The notes beneath the pieces were generated by a model. The model saw only the letters and a list, made by a program, of their open reading frames with translations. It ran no database searches and had not been told where the DNA came from. Below are positions 44,040-54,029 of a DNA stretch of 64,000 bases, piece after piece (position 1 is the first letter of the stretch; each line of letters begins with the position of its first letter). The stretch is from assembly GCA_963675135.1 (NCBI GenBank), contig OY776130.1:19522001-19586000 (forward strand), written 5' to 3'. The stretch comes from Galeopsis tetrahit (lineage: Eukaryota; Streptophyta; Magnoliopsida; Lamiales; Lamiaceae). Made by a program: the position numbers and the translations under genes.

Positions 44040-45301
44040 TGTAGGTCCCGAAAGTTGAGTTAATATCGAGGGAAGCTAAAGAAAATGTCTAGAGGGGGGT
44101 GAATAGACTTTTCTAAAATCTTTCGATATATCAGAATACAGTATGCGGAATACGAAATTAACAATGAGCCCAATACAAGTTTATACTCAACTTATCAAAT
44201 TCGAGAACTCTGTTCTATACTCAACTTGTCTTGTTCAGTTATGTGTGTAATCAATTAAACAATTAAACAAAACAGTAAAGTAAACAACACAAACAATTTA
44301 TAGTGGTTCGACAACTTGTCTACATCCACTCTCACAACCCAGTTGTGATGTTTCCACTAAACTCTTCCAATCGAGTACAAAGTGAGTATTCCTGTGATTT
44401 TGAGTCCCAAGAAGAAGACTTAGATCTTCTAAGACTTTACCACCAGATATGTCTACGATCTAACTAGAAATTTAACAAGTATCTAGCAACTTGATAAAAA
44501 CAACAAAAACTAAAACTTATTCAGTCGCAGTCTTCCGGATTCTTCACTTCACTTCTGACTTGCTTTTTGAACTTCAATGAACTCTGTGAGTAATCTTTAG
44601 TATGTATCAGTAATCTCAGTATCACTAGTCTCAAATCAATAACCACCATGAAGTATTTATAGACTTCTGAAATCAAGAACTAAGTTAGTTGTAACCAACT
44701 CTTCTTGAAAACTAACTTTTAACTGAATCTTCTTATCCATCCACGCGTTTCTTGTTAAGTAGCTATTTCCATAACTAACTTCTTCATCCTTATCTTTACA
44801 CGCGCTTCACTTAGACTTTACTTCAAGTTGACTCGTCTTGTGTAGTCTGGTATGCACTGGTCTTATAGTCCACCTGTCTTGTGTAGTAGACTTCAACTCT
44901 TCTTCTTCAGTCTTCATGTGCAATCTTCAATAGTAAACTATCCTATCCTAATAAGACTATTACATTACTTTAAGCTTATGATTCAGCTTAGTCAACTTAT
45001 AATCTATACAATCAATCTATCTATTACAGTTTAAAATCATGAGCTCTATACAACAATTATTCATAGCTTAACAATAATCATATACAAATAGCACATATGA
45101 AGTACTTATAAATCGTACTTATCTTTTAATAAGAAAACAATACTTATCTTTTCATGTGAACTCTACTGATCTGTTCAAGATGACTTCAACTCAACTAGAC
45201 TAGATTAGTCAACACTTAGAAAATATTCAAACTATTTTTGGCTTATCAAAACTTCATCTTTCATCAATATGTAGGACTTGTCTAGGATTCATATCCCAAC
45301 A
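44040..45301 (-). repeat. 5' LTR of element C
   Basis: It is 1262 bp, like its partner. On the minus strand TATAAATA (44654-44661) is the likely promoter TATA box, with transcription running leftward through gag. It differs from the 3' LTR at about 11 sites by my reading, mostly C/T and A/G changes. GTGAG follows the outer end. Confidence 0.95.
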
Positions 45302-45500
45302 GTGAGAAACATTAATTTAAATGAAGAGGGAATGAGAAACCTTAAGTTGAATTCGAAACGAGATCTTCAAACTGATATTGGAGAGGAAAATCAAGGAATG
45401 ACCTATTTAGAAGCTGGACTGTGGGTTAAAATTAAGAGAATGACATGTGATATATATGGGCTATTTATTCGTAAGAATGGGGCGTGGGCTGAGCTTTCTT
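45302..45500. other. CACTA interior, right side
   Basis: It begins with GTGAG, the right target duplication of element C. No similarity is recognised before the subterminal repeats. Confidence 0.5.
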
Positions 45501-45746
45501 CCAGAGTGTTCAGAGACCGCTAAAATCGGTCTCTAAAAACAAACAACTTGATTTGATACCGATTTGAGACCGCAAAAATCGGTCTCTAAACACAACCGCC
45601 TGATTTGGGACCGAATATTCGGTCTCTACTGTTTAAAATTATATATATATACAATATTAGGGAATTTAAAGATTTGTATCTTTAAATATTATTCATATCT
45701 CTTAAAATATACATATAATCGCCAATCTGATTTGTCTCTCCCAACG

Positions 45747-46046
45747 ATGGACAAATATTCCTCTTCTCCTAAATTTGGTTTCTCCATCTCGAACAAAGTC
45801 ATAAAATCAGATTCGTTGGAAGTGGAGACGATACTGCCCAATTCAATTGATTTAGAGATCGTAGTGCCTGATTCAATTGATTTAGAGATCGTAGTGCCTG
45901 ATTCAATTGATTTAGAGGAGGTAGTGAAAGATTCCACGGATTTAGATAGTGTAGTAAAAGATTCTTTTCGGATGTGGATACTTTGTCCGAGATTAAAGGA
46001 TTCTCGCCTGATCCCGACGGTAAGTGATCGATTCACATACGTATAA
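45747..46046 (+). CDS. Small repeat-containing ORF in the CACTA element
   Basis: A 99-codon frame starts MDKYSSSPKFGFSISNK and contains four 10-residue repeats related to DSIDLEIVVP. After the repeats the reading SDVDTLSEIKGFSPDPD in another frame looks more protein-like than the listed one, so a 1-base shift near 45965 is possible. A good splice donor (CCCGACG followed by GTAAGTG, near 46019) would end a first exon. I do not recognise the protein. It is not transposase, and it may be a captured host exon or a relic of an element protein. Expression is unproven. Confidence 0.4.
   Translation: MDKYSSSPKFGFSISNKVIKSDSLEVETILPNSIDLEIVVPDSIDLEIVVPDSIDLEEVVKDSTDLDSVVKDSFRMWILCPRLKDSRLIPTVSDRFTYV
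45841..45960 (+). repeat. 30-bp tandem repeat, four copies
   Basis: The unit starts ATTCAATTGATTTAGAG. Copies 1 and 2 are identical, copy 3 differs at its end, and copy 4 is more diverged. The length keeps the reading frame. Confidence 0.9.
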
Positions 46047-46497
46047 AAAAACCTGTCGAAATTTTTTATACCAATTAAAGACTGAATTTTTAGTCTTCAA
46101 TTAAAATTCAAAATCAGAATTTTAATTTCGGTTTAGAGACTAATATTCGGTGGTTAAGTGGTCTGAAAAACATAATATTAAAGACCGAACTAAAAACAGT
46201 CTCTAAACGAGCGGTCAAAATTGCTAGTCAATTAAAATTTGGGGATTCAGAATTTTTGATACCAATTAAAGACTGAATTGTCGGTCTCTAAACAAAATTC
46301 AAAATCAAAATTTTAACTTCGGTTTAGAGACCGAAATTCGGTCTCTAAGCGGTCTGAAAACATAATATTAAAGACCGAACTGAAAAAAGTCTCAAAATTC
46401 AAATTTTTTTCGGATCAGTCTCAAATCAGTCTCTATTTGAGACTGATTTATGTCGGTCTCAAAATTTTGGTCTCTAATTGAAGCATTTTTTGTAGTG

Positions 46498-48208
46498 AAA
46501 AGGTTACTTCTCCTGCTTCATTAGTTCCCACTCCCCCAATCCCATATTTCCGTAGATCCCCATTAAAAGCTCCATCAACCTCAATGATTGCCACATCATT
46601 TGTGATCTCAATATCATTTTTTAGTCTTGTGTGACCACCTTTAACTTCAGACAAGATATGACGATAACTGTCTAAGTACACTAGTACTCTTTCACCCACA
46701 TTTTTACTGCATCGACGCCGGTCTTTATCTACATCATGTGTAATCTTACATCTTTCCCGCCATACTCCCCACACGATGATGATCAATTCTTCTAATCCGT
46801 CGCTCTTTCTCTCTTTATATACGCGGTCCAGAAATTGCACAGTGGTTAGATACTTACCTTTAAGTATTAGCTCCCACCATCCAAACCCTTTCCATATGTG
46901 TCTCACACCCACACATGTAAAGACCACATGCACCGTGTCTGACATAAATGCTCCACAAAGGTAGCAATTTAGTTGTGTCCCTTCGAACCGTCTTGCTAAG
47001 TTGCCTTTCGTTGCAATGTAATCCCAAGACATTTTCCACCCAAAAATTCTGATTTTTGGAGGGAGCTTTAATCTCCAGCATATCTTCCACCATCTTGTCC
47101 ATGTATCCCCCTCTGACCTTGACGTACCACTACCTTTCTCGTACCTACTTTCTCTAATGGCCCAGTATCCAGATTTGACTGTAAATTGTCCTTTTGTGTC
47201 ATAAGCCCAGAAACGCCTGTCTTCTTCTTCTTTATCTCCCACCATCGTGCGTAGTACTCCTTCAGCCTCAAAGGGCAAGAAGGCCTGTCTAACCAAATTT
47301 TCATTCCATTCTCTCTTTTCATCAAGAAGGTCAATCACTTTATAGCCGGTGATAATACGTGATCGAATAAACCCATCTTGCAGACCAAGAACCCAAACAT
47401 GTTTATGCATTGTGATTTTGTCTCCTTTACCAATAGTCCATCTTGTGCCCCTTCTTACAACATCTCGTCCCGAACAGAAGGATCTCCATATGAACGATGG
47501 ATTTACTCCAATCTCCGCCTCCATAATATCCTGATGTTTGAAATATCTTACTTTCATCACTCTTGCCACTAGAGATTCTGGATTTTCAATGATTCTCCAT
47601 ACCTGTTTAGCTAAGAGAGCCTCATTAAATTGTGTCATTTTCCTGAAACCCATTCCTCCTTCAGCCTTAGCTTTACATAGTGTATCCCATTTCATCTAAT
47701 GGATACGATTATGTCCTTCACTCTGTCCCCACCAAAAATTAGCAATCAAAGATTCCATCTCCTTACATGTCTGAATGGGCAATTTGAAACAGTTCATTGC
47801 ATAGGTTGGTATAGCATGCAATATAGATTTAATCAGTGTTTCTTTACCCCCTTCAGAAAAATTCTTATTCTTCCAGTCATCAATTCTTTTCCTCATTCGA
47901 TCAACTAAATAAGTGAATTGCATTCTCTTTCCCCTGACAGAAAAAGTTGGTAAGCCCAGATATAGCTGATGACCTTGAGACGACCTGATTTTTAAGATAT
48001 CCTGAATGTCCCTTTTATTCTGCTCCAGAGTTAAAGGACTAAAAAGAATTGAAGATTTATCAAAATTAACCTGTTGCCCCGATGTTGCCTTATATTCCTT
48101 TAAGACTTCCTGTAGAGATTGACCACACTACTTCTTTGCTTTGAAGAAAACCACGCTATCATCTGCAAAGAAAAGATGTGTAATCATGGGAGCACCCTTT
48201 GCCACCTT
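46498..48208 (-). pseudogene. LINE ORF2, RT to start of RNase H
   Basis: The frame on the minus strand begins in the palm of the reverse transcriptase with the catalytic FFADDSVVFF motif (near 48150). It continues through the thumb (YLGLPTFSVRGKRMQF) and the connection region (FWWGQSEG, KAEGGMGFRKM, the WRIIENPES block), then a zinc-binding region with CYLCGAFMSDTVHVVFTC, and reaches the start of the RNase H domain (IIEVDGAFNGD) before the CACTA element interrupts it. Stops near 48130 and 47696 inactivate it. In a complete L1 the endonuclease and the first RT motifs would precede it; these were lost by 5' truncation. Confidence 0.85.
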
Positions 48209-48538
48209 AGTCAACCTACCTTGTCAAAAGAGAGAAAAAATGATACATTAATATATATTCAATAAAAAAGAGAGATTGTACAAATTAAATAGGGATAGTT
48301 TAAGGAAATTCGTGGTAAAAATAGTAAAAGTGACAAACTTTTAAAAATTATAAGATTTAAGATCAAAAGTGACAAACTTTTTGAAACGAAGATTATATAT
48401 TTGTATTTATGTTGTATCAAAATACGTACATATGAGAAAGTATTCTAGCAATACAAAAAAACGTATATGAAATATAGATAGCTAAGGTAAATTTGGGGCA
48501 AAAATTTGTGGGTCAAATTCGGGTCAACGTGAGTCAAC

Positions 48539-49216
48539 CACTATAAAAAATTGTCCAAAAGGCAACGAATATTTGCAATTGCAATGTACAGTCGCTAATT
48601 GGCAACGGATTTGGCAACTGCCAGAAAAAAGGCGACATATGTTGTCGCGATCGCCTTTTGGTAAAAGAAAGGCAACGACGTGTGTTGCACTCGCCAAAAG
48701 GCGACGAAAGTGGGCCTCTCGCAAAATGGCAATGGGACCCCACTCGCTAAAAGGCAACGTGAGTGGGCCCGTCGCCCTAGTTAAATATAAATTCGGCCTT
48801 AACCTTCTTCCAGGACAGAAGCGGCCGCATACACCTCCTCCCTCCTCCCTCTCGAGTTTTACACCTCCACCATTGTCCGTCGCTGCCGTCGTTGCAGATC
48901 GAACTCGTTTTTTGGCCATTTGTGTTCTACACTTCGACGGGAGCATTTCTATGGTAATTTTTTTCGTTTGCATTGGTTAAATTTGAAGTTATATGTATAT
49001 ATGTGGTTCTAGTATATATATGTATATATATGTATATATATGCATATATGTTGTATGTATATATAAATTTTTTGAATATATATATATATATAATTTTATT
49101 TTTAGAATTGGTTTAAATTAAATGTTAATTTTTATGCATGCATGTGTTAATTGTTAGAATTTAATTGTTAATTGTGTTATGCATGTATGTTTTAAGTGTT
49201 AGAATCTATTTGTAGA
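48539..49216 (+). mobile_element. Left end of CACTA-like element G
   Basis: The sequence CACTATAAAAAATTG is followed by many copies of AAAAGGCAACG/AAAAGGCGACG and complements (48555-48770), a CACTA-type terminus with subterminal repeats of a different family from the 30929 element. A leader-like, GC-rich segment then ends in ATG followed by GTAATTT, possibly a first exon. TA-rich microsatellites fill 48990-49100. The right end is beyond the nested retrotransposons and outside the window. Confidence 0.6.
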
Positions 49217-50086
49217 TGTTGTTAACTCTTAAATGCTTTAACATTATCAACAACATCTTAATTTGACCTTCCTTGATTTATTCTAAGTCATTTCTAAAAT
49301 GTTACATTAAATGTTGTACTAAATGCTCTCACTTCAGGTACGATTCTAGAAGCTTCTACAAGAGTCTGGAAACTGGAAGATTCCAGAATGTTGGAGAACG
49401 TGCTAGAAGAGTTTAGAGCATTGTAGAACGACCTGGAAGATGGAAGAAGGATCTAGAAAGATCATGGAAGTTGAGGTCCTAAAAAATAGGATCTCATAAT
49501 GGAAGGATCTAGAATTCGGCTATTGCTCTATAAATACCGCTGAAGCCTTTCATTTCAAAGTATGCACTATTCGAGTAACACCTTCTTGAGAGTTCAACCC
49601 TAGTTCGGAGTTAGGGTCAGTAGTTGTATCGTTTAACGTACGCCGAGGGATACCACACCTTCTAGTGTACTTAGTTCTAGTCTTGTATCGAGTGAGAGTG
49701 AATCATAGATCAGATTAGTTCTTTAGACAGTGTTCTTACACTTAAGTCTATTTGTGGATTCAGGCACCTGCCTCGATTGTAGTTTCCGTTTGTGGAATGT
49801 TGAAGTAATTGCTGAGACATTTCACACGACATTTTTGTATAACTTAGGAACTAAGTTATTGTTTTCACCGTAAGGCTTAGCATAGGTTTTGTTATTAATA
49901 AAATTTATGTTAAAAATTATTCCATTGTGTTCTTATTGTGTTTTAGTGTTTTAGACTTGCGTTGTGTACTGCGTTTACTTATTAACATTCTGTTAGAGTT
50001 AATGCTACACTAATTGTCTCAACATTCAGTGTAACATTGTTCTGTTTTTTACTTAAACACTAGATACTACTCCACGCACACTTTCA
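49217..50086 (+). repeat. 5' LTR of element F (start approximate)
   Basis: The end ...CACACTTTCA is fixed by the primer site two bases later. The start is placed at TGTTGTTAACTC, a guess based on TG...CA termini, since no second LTR is in the window. CTATAAATA at 49528-49536 is the likely TATA box. Just before it, AGAAG/TGGAAGATTCCAGAA-type heat-shock-like repeats occur (49350-49470). Confidence 0.5.
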
Positions 50087-50088
50087 GT

Positions 50089-50100
50089 TGGTATCAGAGC
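50089..50100 (+). other. Primer binding site of element F
   Basis: TGGTATCAGAGC, complementary to the 3' end of initiator methionine tRNA, two bases after the LTR end. Confidence 0.85.
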
Positions 50101-50152
50101 CGATACCTGACGACACTAGGTTTAGATCCTTGCTTAAAGTGTGTTTTAGTTT

Positions 50153-51176
50153 ATGTTAGCAATGGAAACACATCACATATCCACAGCACATAGGCCACCC
50201 GTTTTAGATGGTTCAAATTATGCTTATTGGAAGCCTAAGATGCGTATGTACATCAAGTCAATTGATGAACGTGCTTGGAGGACTGTTCTTACAGGTTGGG
50301 ACGTACCAAAGAATCCAGCAGATGCCGATGGTGAAATTCAACTCAAGAAAGAAGTTGATTGGACGGCCGATGAGATAACAACAACAGGATACAATTCTAA
50401 AGCCTTAAATGCTATTTTTACCTCTGTTGATACCTCTATGTTTAAAATTATATCTAACTGTTCTACTTCTAAAGATGCATGGGACAGGTTACAAAAGCAT
50501 TGTGAAGGTTCCGATAGTGTTCGAAGGACAAAGCTTCGAATGTTGAGGACAAAGTTTGAGAATCTCCGAATGAGGGAAGATGAAACAATTTCATCCTACA
50601 ACGAAAGGTTAAGTGGGATTATTAATGAATCACATTCTCTTGGTGACCCTATTTCTAATGTTAGAGTAGTACATAAGATATTAAGGTCTGTTCCTAAAAG
50701 ATTTGATGCTAAAATTTGTGCTATTGAAGAGGCAAAAGATACTGATAAGTTGAGTCAAAATGAATTAGTGAGTATTCTTAGAACCTATGAAATAAACACT
50801 AATCAAATTGATGAAACTAAGGATGATAAGAAAGTTTTTGTTTTTAAAGGAGAGATATCAAACAAATCTGAGATTCAGCCTATCATTACTGAGGTTGATT
50901 CGGATGAGGAATTGCTTGATGAATGCCTTAACAATCCTGACAACATTGCCCTTCTTACAAAGCACTTTAATAAATTTCTTAAGATGTCTATGCATAAATC
51001 TAAAGGAAACATTCAGCCTAAGATCCAAATCAACACATCGACACCACAAGCAGAAAGGAGGAAGAGTCAATTCACACCAAGACCATCAAAGAGTGAAGGT
51101 AAACCAAGGTATGATCCTGAATTTAGAAAATCAGTTCAATGCAATGCATGTTCTGGTTATGGCCATTATGCAAATG
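50153..51176 (+). pseudogene. Gag of element F, cut short
   Basis: The frame starts MLAMETHHISTAHRPP (a second ATG is 9 bases on) and contains YAYWKPKMRMYIKSID, AWDRLQKHCEGSD and a copia gag (UBN2-type) core. A zinc knuckle begins at CNACSGYGHY and is broken at its last cysteine by the LTR of E. About 341 residues remain. The protein is a clear copia gag but of a different family from C and D. Confidence 0.85.
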
Positions 51177-52276
51177 TGTAGGTCCCGAAAGTTGAGTTAA
51201 TATCGAGGGAAGCTAAAGAAAATGTCTAGAGGGGGGTGAATAGACTTTTCTAAAATCTTTCGATATATCAGAATACAATGTGCGGAACAAGAAATTAATA
51301 ATGAGCCCAATACAAGTTTATACTCAACTTCTTAATTCGAGAACTCTGTTCTAGTAATACTCAACTTGTCTTATTCAGTTATGTGTGTAAACAATTAAGC
51401 AATTAAACAAAACAGTAAAGTAAACAACACAAACAATTTATAGTGGTTCGACAACTTGTCTACGTCCACTCTCACAACCCAGTTGTGATGTTTCCACTAA
51501 CTCTTCCAATCGAGTACAAAGTGTGAGTTCTTGTTCTTTAGAGTCCCAAAAAAAAGACTTATATCTTCTAAGACTATACCACCAGATATGTCTACGATCT
51601 TACTAGAAATTTAACAAGTACCTAGCAACTTGATAAAAACAACAAACAAAAACGAAAACTTATTCAGTAGCAGTCTTCTGGTTTCTTCACTTCACAAGCA
51701 AACTTGCTTTCTGAACTTCAATGAACTCTGTGAGTAATCTTCGAACAATTCTTCAGTATGTAGCTTCAGTAATTCAGTATCAGTAGTCTTGAATCGATAA
51801 CTACCATGAAGTATTTATAAACTTCTGAAATCAAGAACTTAGTCAGTTGTAACAAACTCTTCTTGAAAACTAACTTGTAACTGCATCTTCTTATCCATCC
51901 ACGCGTTTCTTGTTAATTAGTTATTTCTAACTAACTTTGTAATCCTTATCTTTATACGCGCTTCATCTTTAACTTCAAGTTGACTTGTCTTGTTGAGTCT
52001 TGTATGCACTTGTCTCGTAGTCCACCTGTCTTGTGTAGTAGACTTCATCCTTCTTGTGCGATTTACAACAGTAAACTATTATAATCCTAACAAGACTATT
52101 ACATTACTTTAAGCTTATAGCTTAGTCAACTTATAATCTATACAATCAATCTATCTATTACATACAAATCATGAGCTCTATACAATGATTATTTATAGCT
52201 CAATAACAATCTAACATGTATACAAATAGCAAATATGAAGTACTTATAAATCGTACTTATCTTTAAATATAATAAC
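51177..52276 (-). repeat. LTR of element E (A/C family), truncated by D
   Basis: On the plus strand it starts TGTAGGTCCCGAAAGTTGAG, the end of an A/C-family LTR in minus orientation. It aligns for about 1.1 kb with the LTRs of C, with many more differences than those two have from each other. It is cut at 52276 by the start of element D. Whether it was a solo LTR or part of a full element cannot be seen; AAATG (51172-51176) would be its target duplication. Confidence 0.85.
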
Positions 52277-53887
52277 TGTTGGGAATAAAATGATTTTGAT
52301 CTAAATACCAAAACCCCTGAATGATGATGTACAAATTAGTTGAGATATGCTCAAGTTATTGTTCAGGCAAGTTGTCCCAGAACACTTGAGTATGTAGAAT
52401 GCTTAAGTTAAAAATCTCAGAAATGTTGTGAGATTTTAGAGTTCAGGATAGTTGTCCAAAGCTACATGTTAGAAAGCTTGATAGGTATTAAGTCTTAAGG
52501 CCAAAGTTGCTGAAGCATCAGGACAACTGAACAAGTGGACAACCAGGCTGAAGAGATCAAGAACACTGAAGCTGTGCTCTTAAATGCAAAAGATCTAGAC
52601 AGTTGAAGTGCAAATGATCAAGAGAATTAACTGTCAAAAGCTTACAGAAGACACATTCAATGAAGCATTTATTGCCAATCATGCCTGAACCAAGCATTGA
52701 AGACTTAGAGCATTAAAGAGTGAAGCATTGAATGAATGTTGGAACATTCTAAAACTGCAGCAAAAATGTTCAGGGAGCTTGTCCCATCTGACCGTTGGTT
52801 GAGTGTAGATTCTGCCACAAATCAACCTTGGAAAGTGTGCTTATTTGGAAACTGTCATAAGTCATCTCAGCCGCATTTTTCAGAAGTCAACACATTCATT
52901 CAAACAACCATTGAAGACCCCTTTTACACAGTGGATAAAAGGAAGTCAAGCTACTTAGCCGTTTCAATGTAGCTGCAAATAGAAATGTTTGAAATGCTAT
53001 CTCTCCAACGGATAGTTGCTCAAACATGACTATATAAACATAAGTGATCAAAGGGATTCAGCATCCAACAATAAGCTATCAAACTCATATAAAGCTTTCA
53101 AAGGAAACCAAGCTATTCTCAAGTATTCCAAGTTTCTTGAATCACTTCAAGTCAGCTAAGCCAATCTTTGTAAACATCCTAGCTTAGCATTGAGATATCC
53201 TAAGCCTTTACATCTGTTCTCATTGTAAAGGATATCTCTATTAGTTGGAACCAAACCTCAAACCTTATCTCATTTAGTGAAGAGAGTGTTTGTTGTAGAA
53301 GTGAGGAGTTAAGGACTGTTAGAGTGAAACACAGTCTTAACTTAGAGAGATTGAGCACTAGGACTCAGATTATCCTAGGGATCAAAACACTAAGAGAGTG
53401 TTGTTGATCAGTGCACCTTGGCACTATAAAACAAGCTAATTCCATTGTGAAGGAATTATCCTGTTCAATCAGGCAAAGTGGATGTAGGAGCTTGAGTCTC
53501 TGAACCACTATAAGCTTGTGTGTCTTTTACTTACTGCACTCTTTATTGCATTCATATTCAAACATATTTCAAAGAGTAAAACTTGTAAGTTTAAGGAAAA
53601 ATTGTTTTGGACAAAGTCCCTGATAACTGTAACTTTTCAGAAATTTACTTGGAGTATTTCTTTAAGTCAAAGGCCAACCACATTCCGCACTTAGCAACTC
53701 TTTTAGATATTTAGCCAACTAATCACTCTATAGTAATCAGTAGGACAAGTATCTATCAAAGTTCACTCAGGTCAGTTGTGAGACAACCTGCCTGATAAGA
53801 CCAGATTTGTCAAAAAGAAAAGAATTTGCATACACAAGTGCATTCCCCCCCCCATACACTTGTGTTATACTCCACCTAGGACCAACA
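52277..53887 (+). repeat. 5' LTR of element D
   Basis: It is 1611 bp, beginning TGTTGGGAATAAAATG and ending CTAGGACCAACA. ACTATATAAAC near 53028-53038 is the likely TATA box. A C run lies near the end (53844-53853). Confidence 0.85.
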
Positions 53888-53889
53888 AG

Positions 53890-53901
53890 TGGTATCAGAG
53901 C
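53890..53901 (+). other. Primer binding site of element D
   Basis: TGGTATCAGAGC two bases after the LTR, complementary to initiator methionine tRNA. Confidence 0.9.
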
Positions 53902-54029
53902 AGGGGTTCAAAGACCACTGCTTCTGAAAATCCAACTGATTTTCAAAAAATCACATTGTCTGTGGTCACTGAACTGATCCAAATTTCTGAAAAACCTTTT
54001 TGTGTTCATCCTATATTACATCTGTTGAA

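Larger units (their letters stand above)
32165..45301 (-). mobile_element. Full-length Sirevirus-type copia element C
   Basis: The two LTRs are 1262 bp each. GTGAG occurs on both outer sides (32160-32164, 45302-45306), an exact 5-bp target duplication. Read on the minus strand the order is 5' LTR, initiator-Met primer site, gag, pol, a spacer with two purine tracts, third ORF, polypurine tract, 3' LTR. By my reading the LTRs differ at about 11 positions without indels, so the insertion is young. Pol and the third ORF are open, and gag has one stop. It belongs to the same family as A and E. Confidence 0.95.
30929..46497. mobile_element. Non-autonomous CACTA element carrying a retrotransposon
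   Basis: The left end CACTACAAAAAATG is repeated inverted at the right end (CATTTTTTGTAGTG), and AAA flanks both sides as the 3-bp duplication. Subterminal regions are packed with copies of GAGACCGATTTT and its complement. Without the inserted element C it is about 2.4 kb. It has no TNP2-type transposase, so it would depend on a relative for movement. It inserted into the LINE RNase H gene. Confidence 0.9.
45510..46497. repeat. Right subterminal repeats of the CACTA element
   Basis: Copies of GAGACCG...CGGTCTC in both orientations line the right end. A larger repeat of 190-bp period is included (copies at about 46069-46204 and 46259-46393, both beginning TACCAATTAAAGACTGAATT). Confidence 0.8.
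30516..48209 (-). mobile_element. 5'-truncated L1-type LINE, interrupted by a CACTA element
   Basis: On the minus strand the LINE begins inside the reverse transcriptase at 48209 and runs to 46498. It then resumes at 30928 and ends in a 29-base A tail (the T run 30516-30544). The 13-base sequence GTCAACCTATCTT next to the tail (30505-30517) is repeated with one mismatch at the 5' end (48210-48222), which is the target duplication of the LINE. The 15.6-kb gap is a CACTA element carrying a retrotransposon. The short 5' truncation inside the RT is usual for LINE insertions. Confidence 0.85.
30373..48393. mobile_element. Stowaway MITE split by a LINE (outer shell of the nest)
   Basis: The left half (30373-30517) starts CTTCCTCGTTTCATCAAA after TA. 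The right half (48210-48393) ends with the inverted relation of this sequence (TTTTTGAAACGAAG) near TA. Together they form a decayed Stowaway of about 320 bp. A LINE with its own cargo lies between them. The right border is uncertain by several bases. Confidence 0.5.
49217..51176 (+). mobile_element. Copia element F, 5' part
   Basis: It consists of an LTR, an initiator-Met primer site and a gag gene. It is cut at 51176 by the LTR of element E. The LTR and gag belong to a different family from A-D. It lies inside CACTA-like element G. Its pol and 3' end would be beyond D, outside the window. Confidence 0.75.

Noticed and set aside
46776..47572. Short ORFs opposite or out of frame with the LINE ORF2
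   Set aside because: They overlap the frame with RT and zinc-binding landmarks and show no similarity of their own.
48524..48980. ORFs of 135-149 codons on both strands near 48.6-48.9 kb
   Set aside because: They run through subterminal repeats of CACTA-like element G; overlapping frames open on both strands in repeat DNA are expected by chance.
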